From Porticoccus sp. (GTDB lineage Bacteria; Pseudomonadota; Gammaproteobacteria; Pseudomonadales; Porticoccaceae): DNA of 22,089 nucleotides. Every line of letters starts with the position of its first letter. Positions within the stretch are counted from its first letter, which is position 1. Under the pieces are notes generated by a model. That model did not search any database. It was not told where the DNA came from and saw only the letters and a list, made by a program, of their open reading frames with translations. A program made the position numbers and the translations under genes. The stretch lies in the NCBI GenBank assembly GCA_002685455.1, contig NYXF01000060.1, positions 1 to 22,089 of the forward strand, written 5' to 3'. Below, piece after piece: positions 7,990 through 15,795 of the stretch.

Positions 7990-9378
7990 ATGAATTCGAA
8001 GCCCCTTGTTACTATATATATACCTTGTGGAAATTATGGTCGTTTCTTGAACCAGTCCGTCGAGAGTGTCTTTAATCAACTATATACAAATTGGGAATTA
8101 ATAATCATTGATGAAGCATCAGATGATGACACCGCAGTTATTTCCCGTGAACTTCAAAGCCGGTTTCCCGAAAAAATTACACTCATCCAGAATAAAAAAA
8201 GTATAGGGCTGCAAAAAATTGCCAATAATGTGTTAAACATAGCTAATGGAAAATATTTAGTTCGCTTAGATGCAGATGATTGGTTTGATGAGTGTGCTTT
8301 GTTATTAATGGTTGCAAAGCTAGAGGCAACTCCAAGCGTTGGTCTAGTCTATGGCAATTACTTTTATACTGATTCTGACGGAAAGATTCTTGGTATAGAA
8401 AGAAGATGGAAAATAAAGAATGAAGATATTGGGGGTCACCTGCCACCACATGGCGCCTGTACGATGTTTAGAACTCGATCATTAAAGGCAGTTGGAGGTT
8501 ATTCGGTGGATATAAATGCACAAGATGGATGGGAGCTTTGGTATAAACTTTACCAAAGAGTAGGAGCAATAAATCTTGATATACCTTTATTCTATTATCG
8601 TCAGCATAATTTTTCTTTGAGCAGAGACTCGAAGCGTTTACTTGAAGCACGCTCAAAAATTTTTGATCGCATAAGCTCAAGTTTAGAGGGAGACTATAAG
8701 CCAACTATTATAGCCGTGATACCAGTGCGTGAGTCCTATCCTGGGTTTGAAGGGGTGCCCTATAAATTACATAATGGCCAATCTTTATTGGCCAAAGCAA
8801 TTTTGGAGGCATCATCTTCCGATAAGATAAATGCAACTATTGTATCATCTGAGAGCCAAGAAGTTTTAGATTACGCAGAGGGCCTAGAAAAGAAAGGCGA
8901 TGTTCCCCCCCATACTAGAATTTTAAGAGATAAAAACGACCCTTCCAATAAAAATATTCCTTTAAGGAACCTTATGATCTCAGCTGGTGAAAGTTACTAT
9001 GACAAAGCTGGAGTTCATCCAGATGCTGTAGCTTTTCTGAGTCTACATGCTATAAATAGATCGATAAATCATATTGATGAGGCTTTAAATATCCTCCGTG
9101 TTACTGAAAGTGATACTGTAGTATCAGTTCAGGAAGAGCGTGAACCAATGTTTATATATGGAACAGCCGGGCTAGAGTTACTCAATCCAGGCCGATTTCA
9201 AGATTTAACTTATGATCGTGAACGTTTATATAGTTTTAATGGTTCAATTTTAGCGACATGGTGGGATGTATTGAAAGAACATCATTTGTTCGGAGAAAAG
9301 ATATCATCAATAGAAATGTCTGCTGAAGACAGCCTTCAGCTCAAACTGATGCCTACGATTGATAACAATGAAGTTTAA
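7990..9378 (+). CDS. GT2 glycosyltransferase fused to a NeuA-like cytidylyltransferase domain
   Basis: A 462-residue two-domain protein. Residues 1-235 are a GT-A fold family 2 glycosyltransferase: VTIYIPCGNYGRFL at the start, IIIDEASDDDT, the metal-binding DADD at 94-97, and the acceptor-side segment VGGYSVDINAQDGWELW. From residue 238 the chain resembles CMP-sialic acid synthetase: IAVIPVRESYPGFEGVPYK has R247 and K259 in the places of the NeuA IPARGGSKGIPRKN signature, and AINRSINHIDEAL resembles the usual SPLRxxxHIDEAL segment. The glycine-rich loop and the QPTSPLR core are not kept, so this domain may be inactive or bind another nucleotide. It may couple activation and transfer of one sugar. 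ATG 7990 is the only good start; its Shine-Dalgarno is weak. Confidence 0.8.
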   Translation: MNSKPLVTIYIPCGNYGRFLNQSVESVFNQLYTNWELIIIDEASDDDTAVISRELQSRFPEKITLIQNKKSIGLQKIANNVLNIANGKYLVRLDADDWFDECALLLMVAKLEATPSVGLVYGNYFYTDSDGKILGIERRWKIKNEDIGGHLPPHGACTMFRTRSLKAVGGYSVDINAQDGWELWYKLYQRVGAINLDIPLFYYRQHNFSLSRDSKRLLEARSKIFDRISSSLEGDYKPTIIAVIPVRESYPGFEGVPYKLHNGQSLLAKAILEASSSDKINATIVSSESQEVLDYAEGLEKKGDVPPHTRILRDKNDPSNKNIPLRNLMISAGESYYDKAGVHPDAVAFLSLHAINRSINHIDEALNILRVTESDTVVSVQEEREPMFIYGTAGLELLNPGRFQDLTYDRERLYSFNGSILATWWDVLKEHHLFGEKISSIEMSAEDSLQLKLMPTIDNNEV

Positions 9379-9405
9379 TTTTAAGATTTTTTTAACAGGA
9401 AAACT

Positions 9406-11088
9406 ATTATAAAACCTCATAGAAAAAAACTAGTACTATCTAGTTCATCTTTTTTGATCCCTAATCATAAGGCATGGTTAAGTTATCAAAAAATTTATGA
9501 TGTGGAATTTGCAAATTATGGAAATTGGAGCGGTGCACTCATCGCATCAGATCCAGATGTAATTTCCGTCATTATAATTAATCTATCAGATTTTATTGAG
9601 ATTGACACAATCCCCGTAGAAGAGCCGAAAGATTTAATGTTCTCTATCACTTCTCTTCTGAAAGCTAGATTAATAAAAGCAAAAGAGCCGACAGTAATGG
9701 CTGTCTGCTCCGAGGATAGCTACCAGGCTCAAAGAAACTCAAAAAAAATAAGCTATAAAAGAAGATTCTATATCGATTTAATCAGCGAGCTAGAAGTTAT
9801 AGCGTCAGAATTTACAGATTTTTATTTTGTAGATCTAGACCACCAGTTTTCTGAAGACGGAACAAAAAAGGCCTACGATTTAAGAAATTGGTATTTTTCT
9901 CATTGTCATTTCTCCACGAGAGGACTGCAACAAATTGCTGAGAGTTCTGGAGAAATTTTGAAGCGTCATTATGAACCTCCATTAAAATTACTAGTATTAG
10001 ATTGCGATAATACTCTTTGGGGTGGAGTGATAGGAGAAGATGGACTAGAGTCCCTTACAATAGGGCAAGATGGTATTGGGTTAGCATTCTTAGACTTTCA
10101 AAAGCATTTAATACGACTGCAAAATGAAGGGACCCTTCTAGCCCTTGCTAGCAAAAACAATGAGGAAGAGGTATGGCATGTATTTGATAACCATTCTTCA
10201 ATGGCTCTGAAGAGAGAGCATATAACTTGCGCTAGAGTAAATTGGCAGGAAAAGTCTGATAACATCAAAGAGATTGCAAAAGAATTAGATTTGGGTTTAG
10301 ACAGTATTGTTTTTTGGGATGATAATCCCTTGGAAAGAGAAAAAATGAGGATTTTACAGCCGAGCGTAACTACACTGAATATTCCCGAAGATGTTTTAGA
10401 ATGGCCGCAATATCTCATAGGTTTGAACTGTTTTTCTAAATCATCCTTCAGTGCAAGTGACTATAAAAAGACTGATCAATATCAGGCGAGGGCTATTTTT
10501 CAAAAAGAATCTAAGAATGCCATAGATATGCATGCTTACCTTAAGTCTATTAAACTTAATCCAAGCGCAAAAAATCTTAATTCATCGTCTATGAAAAGAG
10601 CTTTGCAGTTATGCCAAAAAACAAACCAGTTTAATGTTCGAACTATTCGACATTCATCTTCAGATTTAAAGGAGCTGTCGCAGAAGCAAGAAGATTTTTG
10701 TTTTCTAGTAAGTCTATCCGATATTTATGGCGATCATGGCGATATAGGTCTCGTTTGCTTAAGTCGATTTGATAGACAAATCGTATTTATTGACACATTC
10801 TTAATAAGCTGTCGCGTACTTGGTAGGCAGTTAGAAATATGGATATTGTCAGAGATTGTAAAGCGATGTGAACTGTATGACGTTAAACAAATCATTGGTG
10901 AGTTTATACCAACAGACCGGAATAGTCCTGCTGAAAATATTTTCAAGGGAAATGGGTTTAAAAAAATTAAACAAAAAAATAAACTTCCAGAGAATATTGC
11001 AAATATATTATCGCAAAATAGTAGTATTTTCAGTTTATCATTAATAGATTTTAATCCCAGTAATCTTGACTTATTTGAGGATGTTTAA
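9406..11088 (+). CDS. FkbH-like HAD-IIIC protein, probable glyceryl-ACP-forming enzyme
   Basis: FkbH-type proteins load a three-carbon acyl unit from 1,3-bisphosphoglycerate onto an acyl carrier protein and dephosphorylate it to glyceryl-ACP. The HAD motif LDCDNTLWGG contains D199 and D201 (counting from 9406), followed by LALASKNNEE and the FWDDNPLER motif. The C-terminal region (YGDHGDIGLV, SCRVLGRQLE) is the GNAT-like part of the family. The conserved N-terminal strand KKLVLSSSSF lies upstream of TTG 9454 and is open back to a stop at 9382. That stretch has no ATG, GTG, TTG or CTG; the only candidates after AGGA at 9397-9400 are ATT 9406 or ATA 9409. I give ATT, about 560 residues, but the start is uncertain. 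The ACP gene follows with no gap. Confidence 0.85.
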   Translation: MIKPHRKKLVLSSSSFLIPNHKAWLSYQKIYDVEFANYGNWSGALIASDPDVISVIIINLSDFIEIDTIPVEEPKDLMFSITSLLKARLIKAKEPTVMAVCSEDSYQAQRNSKKISYKRRFYIDLISELEVIASEFTDFYFVDLDHQFSEDGTKKAYDLRNWYFSHCHFSTRGLQQIAESSGEILKRHYEPPLKLLVLDCDNTLWGGVIGEDGLESLTIGQDGIGLAFLDFQKHLIRLQNEGTLLALASKNNEEEVWHVFDNHSSMALKREHITCARVNWQEKSDNIKEIAKELDLGLDSIVFWDDNPLEREKMRILQPSVTTLNIPEDVLEWPQYLIGLNCFSKSSFSASDYKKTDQYQARAIFQKESKNAIDMHAYLKSIKLNPSAKNLNSSSMKRALQLCQKTNQFNVRTIRHSSSDLKELSQKQEDFCFLVSLSDIYGDHGDIGLVCLSRFDRQIVFIDTFLISCRVLGRQLEIWILSEIVKRCELYDVKQIIGEFIPTDRNSPAENIFKGNGFKKIKQKNKLPENIANILSQNSSIFSLSLIDFNPSNLDLFEDV

Positions 11089-11331
11089 TTGAAAAAATTT
11101 AATGAGTCTGACCTGTTTGAGATTCTCAAAACAACTTTTCCTGATACCGATATACCAAAAAATGTTTCAAATCTTAAAATGGGGAGCATAAAAAAATGGG
11201 ATTCATTAGGCAACTTCAATTTACTTTTAGCTATCGAGGATCAATATGATATTAGGTTCTCTTTAAATGAAATTTCGGAAATCAAGTCTATTCAAATGAT
11301 TATTAAGGCACTAAATGAAAGGAGCATTTGA
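11089..11331 (+). CDS. Acyl carrier protein
   Basis: An 80-residue acidic carrier protein. The DSLG motif (residues 38-41) supplies the serine S39 for the phosphopantetheine arm; IEDQYDIRF and IKSIQMII fit helices II to IV of the fold. It starts with TTG immediately after the FkbH stop, with a GAGGA element about 9 bases upstream, and overlaps the following acyltransferase by 17 bases. It most likely carries a glyceryl or related short acyl group between the two neighbours rather than serving fatty acid synthesis. Confidence 0.85.
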   Translation: MKKFNESDLFEILKTTFPDTDIPKNVSNLKMGSIKKWDSLGNFNLLLAIEDQYDIRFSLNEISEIKSIQMIIKALNERSI

Positions 11332-12094
11332 ACTAGATATCGGTAAATCGCTCGAAAAAGTCAATATTTTTCCGGGTGATACCGTGATGATTCATGGAAA
11401 TGCCGGAGTGGCCGCTCAATATAGAGATATATCTGCTAAAAATCAGATTAACTATTTACTCTCAAAAATCCTTGAATATATTGGCCAAGCGGGCACAGTT
11501 GTTGTCCCAACGTTTTCATATAGTTTCACTAAAGGTGAGGATTTTAACCCTAAGCTAACACCAAGTAGAACTGGAAGTTTTAGTGAGGCTTTTAGGCTTT
11601 ATCCAGGCGCTATTCGCTCGAAGAATCCATTATTTAGTGTTGCTGCCATAGGTAGTCACTCCAAAATATTTCAATCTTCTGACATAAATGATTCTTTCGG
11701 CTCCAATACTTGCTTTGGTTTGATGAATGATCTGGATGGTAAGATTATCAGCCTAGGCGATGACATAAAACAGGGTATTACTTACATACATTATGTTGAA
11801 CAAGCATGCAATGTAAGCTATCGATACATGAAAAAATTTAATGGTAATCTAATCCTTGATAACAATATAAGATATATTGAAACAACTTATTATGTACGGG
11901 ATTTATCAATCAATTCAGCACTAGATCTAAGTCTTTTTAGAGATACTGCATCTAAAGAAGGACTTTTATACTCTCATGAGGCTGGGAGGTTTCCGATTAT
12001 GGCTATAGGCGCAAAAGATTGTTCAGTTATAGCTGAATCACTTTTAATAAAAAATTCAAATGCACTTATTTCAGAAAGACTATCAAATTCATGA
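11315..12094 (+). CDS. AAC(3)-fold N-acyltransferase
   Basis: A 259-residue member of the aminoglycoside 3-N-acetyltransferase (antibiotic_NAT) family. Visible family features are the N-terminal GDTVMIHGN, the VVVPTFSY strand, SKNPLFSVAAIG, and TYIHYVEQ with H159, which aligns with the catalytic histidine region. Members in polysaccharide loci transfer an acyl group to an amino sugar. With FkbH and ACP directly upstream, the natural donor here is probably the acyl-ACP rather than acetyl-CoA, and an antibiotic-resistance role is unlikely. The ATG at 11315 lies inside the ACP gene and is preceded by TAAGG with good spacing. The stop overlaps a possible ATG (ATGA at 12091-12094). Confidence 0.85.
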   Translation: MKGAFELDIGKSLEKVNIFPGDTVMIHGNAGVAAQYRDISAKNQINYLLSKILEYIGQAGTVVVPTFSYSFTKGEDFNPKLTPSRTGSFSEAFRLYPGAIRSKNPLFSVAAIGSHSKIFQSSDINDSFGSNTCFGLMNDLDGKIISLGDDIKQGITYIHYVEQACNVSYRYMKKFNGNLILDNNIRYIETTYYVRDLSINSALDLSLFRDTASKEGLLYSHEAGRFPIMAIGAKDCSVIAESLLIKNSNALISERLSNS

Positions 12095-12198
12095 AACTAG
12101 CATCTATTTTTTATATGACTCTATTGGCAAACAATATATTGGGAGTTTTGGGGAAAAAAAATCCCAATTTTTTTTGGTGTTTTGTGCATCATTGTTAA
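12091..12198 (+). other. Small ORF of 35 codons in the 12095-12206 gap, doubtful
   Basis: An ATGA overlap with the acyltransferase stop opens a 35-residue frame beginning MKLASIFYMTLLANNILG and ending in HHC. The first 20 residues are hydrophobic, as in a small membrane peptide, but nothing is recognisable, and the second half is coded by a terminator-like hairpin with its A and T runs. It could be a tiny real gene, the remnant of a broken one, or chance. I see no independent support for translation beyond the overlap. Confidence 0.15.
12148..12175 (+). terminator. Terminator-like hairpin between acyltransferase and next gene
   Basis: TTGGGG at 12148-12153 pairs with TCCCAA at 12162-12167 (one G-U pair) around an eight-A loop, and a run of eight T follows at 12168-12175. 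An alternative pairing uses ATTGGG 12138-12143 with CCCAAT 12163-12168. The layout is that of a rho-independent terminator but the stem is short, so any effect may be partial and could attenuate the distal genes. Confidence 0.3.
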
Positions 12199-12206
12199 GA
12201 AAAACT

Positions 12207-13142
12207 ATGAGTAATAAAATATATAAAGATAAAAATTTACTTCATGTTTTTGCCGTGTCCAATCAAGTGAATGCGGTCGTTGCATATGAGTATATAAAAG
12301 AAAATCAAATTAAATTCGATGATATAAGAATTTTTTTTGTTAGGGATGTATCTACACTAAATATATTTAAGGGAATGAAATTTTTAGACTGTGAAAGAGG
12401 ATTATTTGAGAAGATAGGCGATCGGTTTTTGAATTTTTTATCCCATAAAGTAAAAGTTAGAAGAGCCATTGAGTCCAATAAGAAACCATTTATATATTAT
12501 GTAGCATGGCTTGATGAGACAGCTCGTGAGGTTGTGGCCTCCAAATACTGTGAAGGTCATATTTATACGGAAGAGGGTGATCAAGCATATAAAGATTTTC
12601 CATTATTTTCGTCATCACCAGACTATAAACCTATTCCCAGACATATAATTGGGCTCCACAAAGATACCTGTTATTGGCGTGATGATGCTTTGCTTTGGGT
12701 CGGCATTTCAGAAAAATCATTTAAAACTGCACCTATGAAAAGAAAGTATATTTTGAAATCTCTTGATCATTTCAAAAAGTCATATCAACCAATGCTGAAA
12801 GATTATGAGAATATTTTATTAATGCCGACACCTTATAGGCTTCCAAAAAATGAATGGAAAAAATCGATAGTTAAGCTCGCTGAAGGCCTGCAGGAGCCAT
12901 TTGCACTAAAACTTCACCCAGGTTACGGAGCTAACCCAAAAACTTATAAAGAATTTGAGGCATATTTAATAGATTTAGGATTTTCTCAATCAATTGTTTG
13001 CAATAGTGAGGTCATAATTGAAGGAGAGATGCTCTTCAATCAAAAAAAAATAATTGGAGATAGATCTTCTCTTTCGAGATATGCAAATTTATTTGGTTCG
13101 ATATTTGTAGAAATTGATTTTTTGTATGGAGAATTTTATTAA
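12207..13142 (+). CDS. Putative sialyltransferase-like glycosyltransferase
   Basis: The frame is open from 12060, but the first 49 codons cross the previous gene's end and a terminator-like hairpin and do not look like protein. ATG 12207 gives 311 residues opening with an ordinary first strand (NLLHVFAVSNQVNAVVAYEYI). Visible features are EEGDQAY near residue 127, FALKLHPGY near 230, and EGEMLF with GDRSSLSRYA near the end. A D/E-DG, a KLHP and a C-terminal SS arrangement of this kind is seen in the GT52 and polysialyltransferase-like bacterial families, which fits a locus with a NeuB-type enzyme. The similarity is at motif level only, so the transferred sugar remains open. No clear Shine-Dalgarno precedes 12207. 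Its end overlaps the polymerase start. Confidence 0.55.
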   Translation: MSNKIYKDKNLLHVFAVSNQVNAVVAYEYIKENQIKFDDIRIFFVRDVSTLNIFKGMKFLDCERGLFEKIGDRFLNFLSHKVKVRRAIESNKKPFIYYVAWLDETAREVVASKYCEGHIYTEEGDQAYKDFPLFSSSPDYKPIPRHIIGLHKDTCYWRDDALLWVGISEKSFKTAPMKRKYILKSLDHFKKSYQPMLKDYENILLMPTPYRLPKNEWKKSIVKLAEGLQEPFALKLHPGYGANPKTYKEFEAYLIDLGFSQSIVCNSEVIIEGEMLFNQKKIIGDRSSLSRYANLFGSIFVEIDFLYGEFY

Positions 13143-14586
13143 TAAAATGATTACACAGAAAGATAACTTTGGAATTACAATAATACTTCAATTTATTATA
13201 CTAACTTTTATATTTTCGATACCTTTTCAATATAGAATTCATGATCTAATACAAATACATCACCATTATGCAAATATTAGCATATCCCTCTTTTTGTCTC
13301 TCTTATTAGTGTTAGTATTCTTTTTCCGAATAATCAGCGAGAGAAAATTAAATCAGATAAGTCTCTGGCCTATATTTATTATTGGCTTTATTTTTTCAAT
13401 CGATTTCCTTATGCATAAATCGAGTCTAGACGCGATCCACAAGACGATAATCGCAAATTTATTTATAGGCTATATCATTCTAATTGAGATAGAACGCTCA
13501 GGTTTTAAGTTTGCCGAAAAGTTAATGGTATGTTTCATAATCTCTTGTTGTATAGCTGCTTTTATATGCTTGCTCTCAGACGATTTTTTTAAAAGGGGAT
13601 TCAGTCTTAATACAGATGAACTAGGTTATATTGATTATGGAAAAATAGTTTTGAATAGGACGCCAAATGAGACTTCTTTATGTATTTTGATTGGTATAGG
13701 CGCCTCCTTTTTCATGATCGATCGTTACATCAAAAATAACAAAAATAAACAGATAGTTACGGTATATTTGGCTATCATTTTAATGAGCAGCTCTATATTA
13801 GATCTAGCCACCAGGGCATCTACAGTGGGTCTACTTCTTGTATATATATTTTGGATGATTATCTCATTATACAAAAAAAGAAATAGACTAAAGGTTCTCT
13901 TGATTTCTCTTAGTTCCCTTATATTTTTAATAACAATTTTGATGGCTGATACACTTTTGAGTTCAAGATTTATGGATAATAAAGGTGCTTATGACAAAAA
14001 AGTATTTATTCCTAAAGATTTAGATAAAAATATAGATTCAGACCAAAAACAAAACCTTGCTTTAGTCAATCCAGATCTTCCTGAAGATACAGACTCAGAA
14101 CAGACTTATGTCTCAAAATGTAAATTAAAACTAACAAATAAAATAGAGCTTACTCAGCGTACTTCGTCAACAAGAAATTTAGGTGGCAGACTTGAGGGCT
14201 GGGAATTTGCTGGCATGATGTTAAAAAATAATATGTTTCTTGGTTTAGGGTCAACAAACTATCAATGTATAGTATTAGAATACGGTATAATGAGTCCTCA
14301 AAATTTAATAATTGATATATTTATTGCCAGTGGTTTAGTAGGGTTTTTGGCATTCATGTCTCCATTTGTCCTTGTCATAGGCCCTATCATAAAGTCACAG
14401 ATGGAATTACTTCAATCGGATGCTATGTTAATGACTTGTTGCTTAGGAGTACCAATCGGCATAAATTCAATGATGATGAATTCATATTTACTTAAAGAGT
14501 GGTGGATGGCTTTAGTTTTTCTCATAAGCTATTGGTCTATGACCCTAAAAAATAATAATTTAGTTGATTCTGTAAGTGATAGATAA
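13126..14586 (+). CDS. wzy: Wzy-like O-antigen polymerase
   Basis: A polytopic inner-membrane protein of about 486 residues with roughly ten hydrophobic segments, for example IILQFIILTFIFSIPF near the start, ISLFLSLLLVLVFF, and ICLLSDD-terminated helices. Before the last group of helices is a long hydrophilic loop (about residues 280-350), rich in Asp and Lys, ending in the GGRLEGWEFAG and GLGSTNYQC segment that matches the RxxxW...GxG region of the Wzy/O-antigen ligase family. It would join repeat units at the periplasmic face. The start is uncertain: TTG 13114, ATG 13126 and ATG 13147 are in frame; GGAG at 13128-13131 lies after the first two. I chose ATG 13126. O-antigen ligase (WaaL) is the alternative. 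Confidence 0.78.
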   Translation: MENFINKMITQKDNFGITIILQFIILTFIFSIPFQYRIHDLIQIHHHYANISISLFLSLLLVLVFFFRIISERKLNQISLWPIFIIGFIFSIDFLMHKSSLDAIHKTIIANLFIGYIILIEIERSGFKFAEKLMVCFIISCCIAAFICLLSDDFFKRGFSLNTDELGYIDYGKIVLNRTPNETSLCILIGIGASFFMIDRYIKNNKNKQIVTVYLAIILMSSSILDLATRASTVGLLLVYIFWMIISLYKKRNRLKVLLISLSSLIFLITILMADTLLSSRFMDNKGAYDKKVFIPKDLDKNIDSDQKQNLALVNPDLPEDTDSEQTYVSKCKLKLTNKIELTQRTSSTRNLGGRLEGWEFAGMMLKNNMFLGLGSTNYQCIVLEYGIMSPQNLIIDIFIASGLVGFLAFMSPFVLVIGPIIKSQMELLQSDAMLMTCCLGVPIGINSMMMNSYLLKEWWMALVFLISYWSMTLKNNNLVDSVSDR

Positions 14587-15694
14587 GAAAAAACATATCT
14601 GTTTATTCATTCCCTTACTACATACTGGTGGTGCCGAAAAAGTCATAATAAGCATTGCTAACTGGCTAGCCTCTAGAGACATCGTAGTTGATTTGGTATT
14701 GCTAAGGAAAGAGGGCGTACTTTTGAAAGAGGTCTCCCCTGATGTGAATATATTTTTTTTAGGGTCAAAAAGGCTTCTTAGCTCTCCTCCTAAACTTTTC
14801 AACTATCTGAGGCTAAGAAAACCCACTGTGCTCTTATCAGCAACTACATTTGTAAACATAGTAGCAGTTTTTACCTCATGGATAAGTTTTTCTTCAACAA
14901 GAATAGTTGTTACTGAACATAGCAATATTGATATGTCAGTCCAAGATCAATCAAAAAATTTCTCAATGTTTTTTGAGCTGATGATTAAGTTCTTAATGAG
15001 ATTTTTTTATAAAAAAGCGTCAAACATTATCACCGTATCTAAAGGGTCTGCAAATTCATTAAGTAAATACATTAACATTGATATTAATAAAATCTGTGTT
15101 ATTTATAATCCAATTTATACAGAAGATATGATGAAGCTATCTTTTTCTAAGATGAACCACCCTTGGTTCTCTTGCAAAAAAACTCCACTGGTTCTGGCAG
15201 TTGGTAGGCTATGTCGAGCTAAAGGTTTTGATACCCTTATAAATGCTTTTCATATTGTAAAAAAGAGTAGAAATGCTCGATTAGTCATATTAGGTGAGGG
15301 TAGTCATCGCGAGCAACTAGAGACTCAAATCTCAAATTTAGATCTCAATAATGATGTATCTTTGTTTGGACAAGTTGAAAACCCGTTTGCTTATATGCGT
15401 AATTCTGATTTATTCGTTTTATCCTCAAGATGGGAAGGCTTTGGGAATGTTCTTGTTGAAGCCATGGCATGCGAAACTCCAATTATCAGCACGAACTGCT
15501 TTTATGGTCCAAGTGAGATTTTAGAAGACGGAAAATGGGGAAAACTTGTTGAAGTAGATAATCCTCAAGAGCTTGCTAAGGGTATCATTGAGGAATTGGA
15601 TAAAAAACACCAGAGCAATCTCAGTAGAGCCAAAGAATTTTCGACCGATATTGCTTGTGAGTCATATTACTCAGTATGTTTCCCGAAGAGATAA
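14576..15694 (+). CDS. GT4 family glycosyltransferase
   Basis: A 372-residue retaining GT-B transferase. The N-terminus CLFIPLLHTGGAEKVIISIA is the classic acceptor-domain opening with the HxGGAE loop. TEHSN follows near residue 120. The C-terminal donor domain has AVGRLCRAKGFDTLI, LGEGSHREQL, the ExxxxxxxE signature EGFGNVLVE and the AMACETPIIST segment. The start is GTG 14576, overlapping the polymerase stop by 11 bases without a clear Shine-Dalgarno, which suggests coupling. Length and motifs are complete. The donor sugar cannot be read. It closes the first tight run of genes before the 101-base gap. Confidence 0.88.
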   Translation: MIDKKKHICLFIPLLHTGGAEKVIISIANWLASRDIVVDLVLLRKEGVLLKEVSPDVNIFFLGSKRLLSSPPKLFNYLRLRKPTVLLSATTFVNIVAVFTSWISFSSTRIVVTEHSNIDMSVQDQSKNFSMFFELMIKFLMRFFYKKASNIITVSKGSANSLSKYINIDINKICVIYNPIYTEDMMKLSFSKMNHPWFSCKKTPLVLAVGRLCRAKGFDTLINAFHIVKKSRNARLVILGEGSHREQLETQISNLDLNNDVSLFGQVENPFAYMRNSDLFVLSSRWEGFGNVLVEAMACETPIISTNCFYGPSEILEDGKWGKLVEVDNPQELAKGIIEELDKKHQSNLSRAKEFSTDIACESYYSVCFPKR

Positions 15695-15795
15695 AAAGAA
15701 AAATTTATAAATTAGATAAAAAAAATTGCAGTGACATACTATTAAAAATCTTTTTTTAGCCTTGTTATTGTGCTGTATTTTACTAGGGACTTAAT
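15695..15795 (+). other. 101-base intergenic gap, no firm regulatory element
   Basis: A very AT-rich spacer with A and T runs. AGGGA lies just before ATG 15796 as a ribosome-binding site. TTGCAG and TGACAT could serve as -35 elements, but no TATAAT-like box is correctly spaced, and no GC-containing stem precedes the T runs. A promoter or terminator here is possible but not demonstrable. Confidence 0.3.

Noticed and set aside
11318..11336. AAAGGAG followed by TTG AAC TAG, resembling the mini-ORF at 6277
   Set aside because: The acyltransferase has a usable ATG at 11315 with its own TAAGG, so this is probably chance.
11315..12094. Aminoglycoside resistance gene
   Set aside because: The AAC(3) fold is present, but the FkbH and ACP partners and the glycan context point to sugar acylation.
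12060..12206. 49-codon N-terminal extension of the sialyltransferase-like protein
   Set aside because: It runs through the preceding gene's end and an A/T-run hairpin, and the downstream ATG gives a normal first strand.
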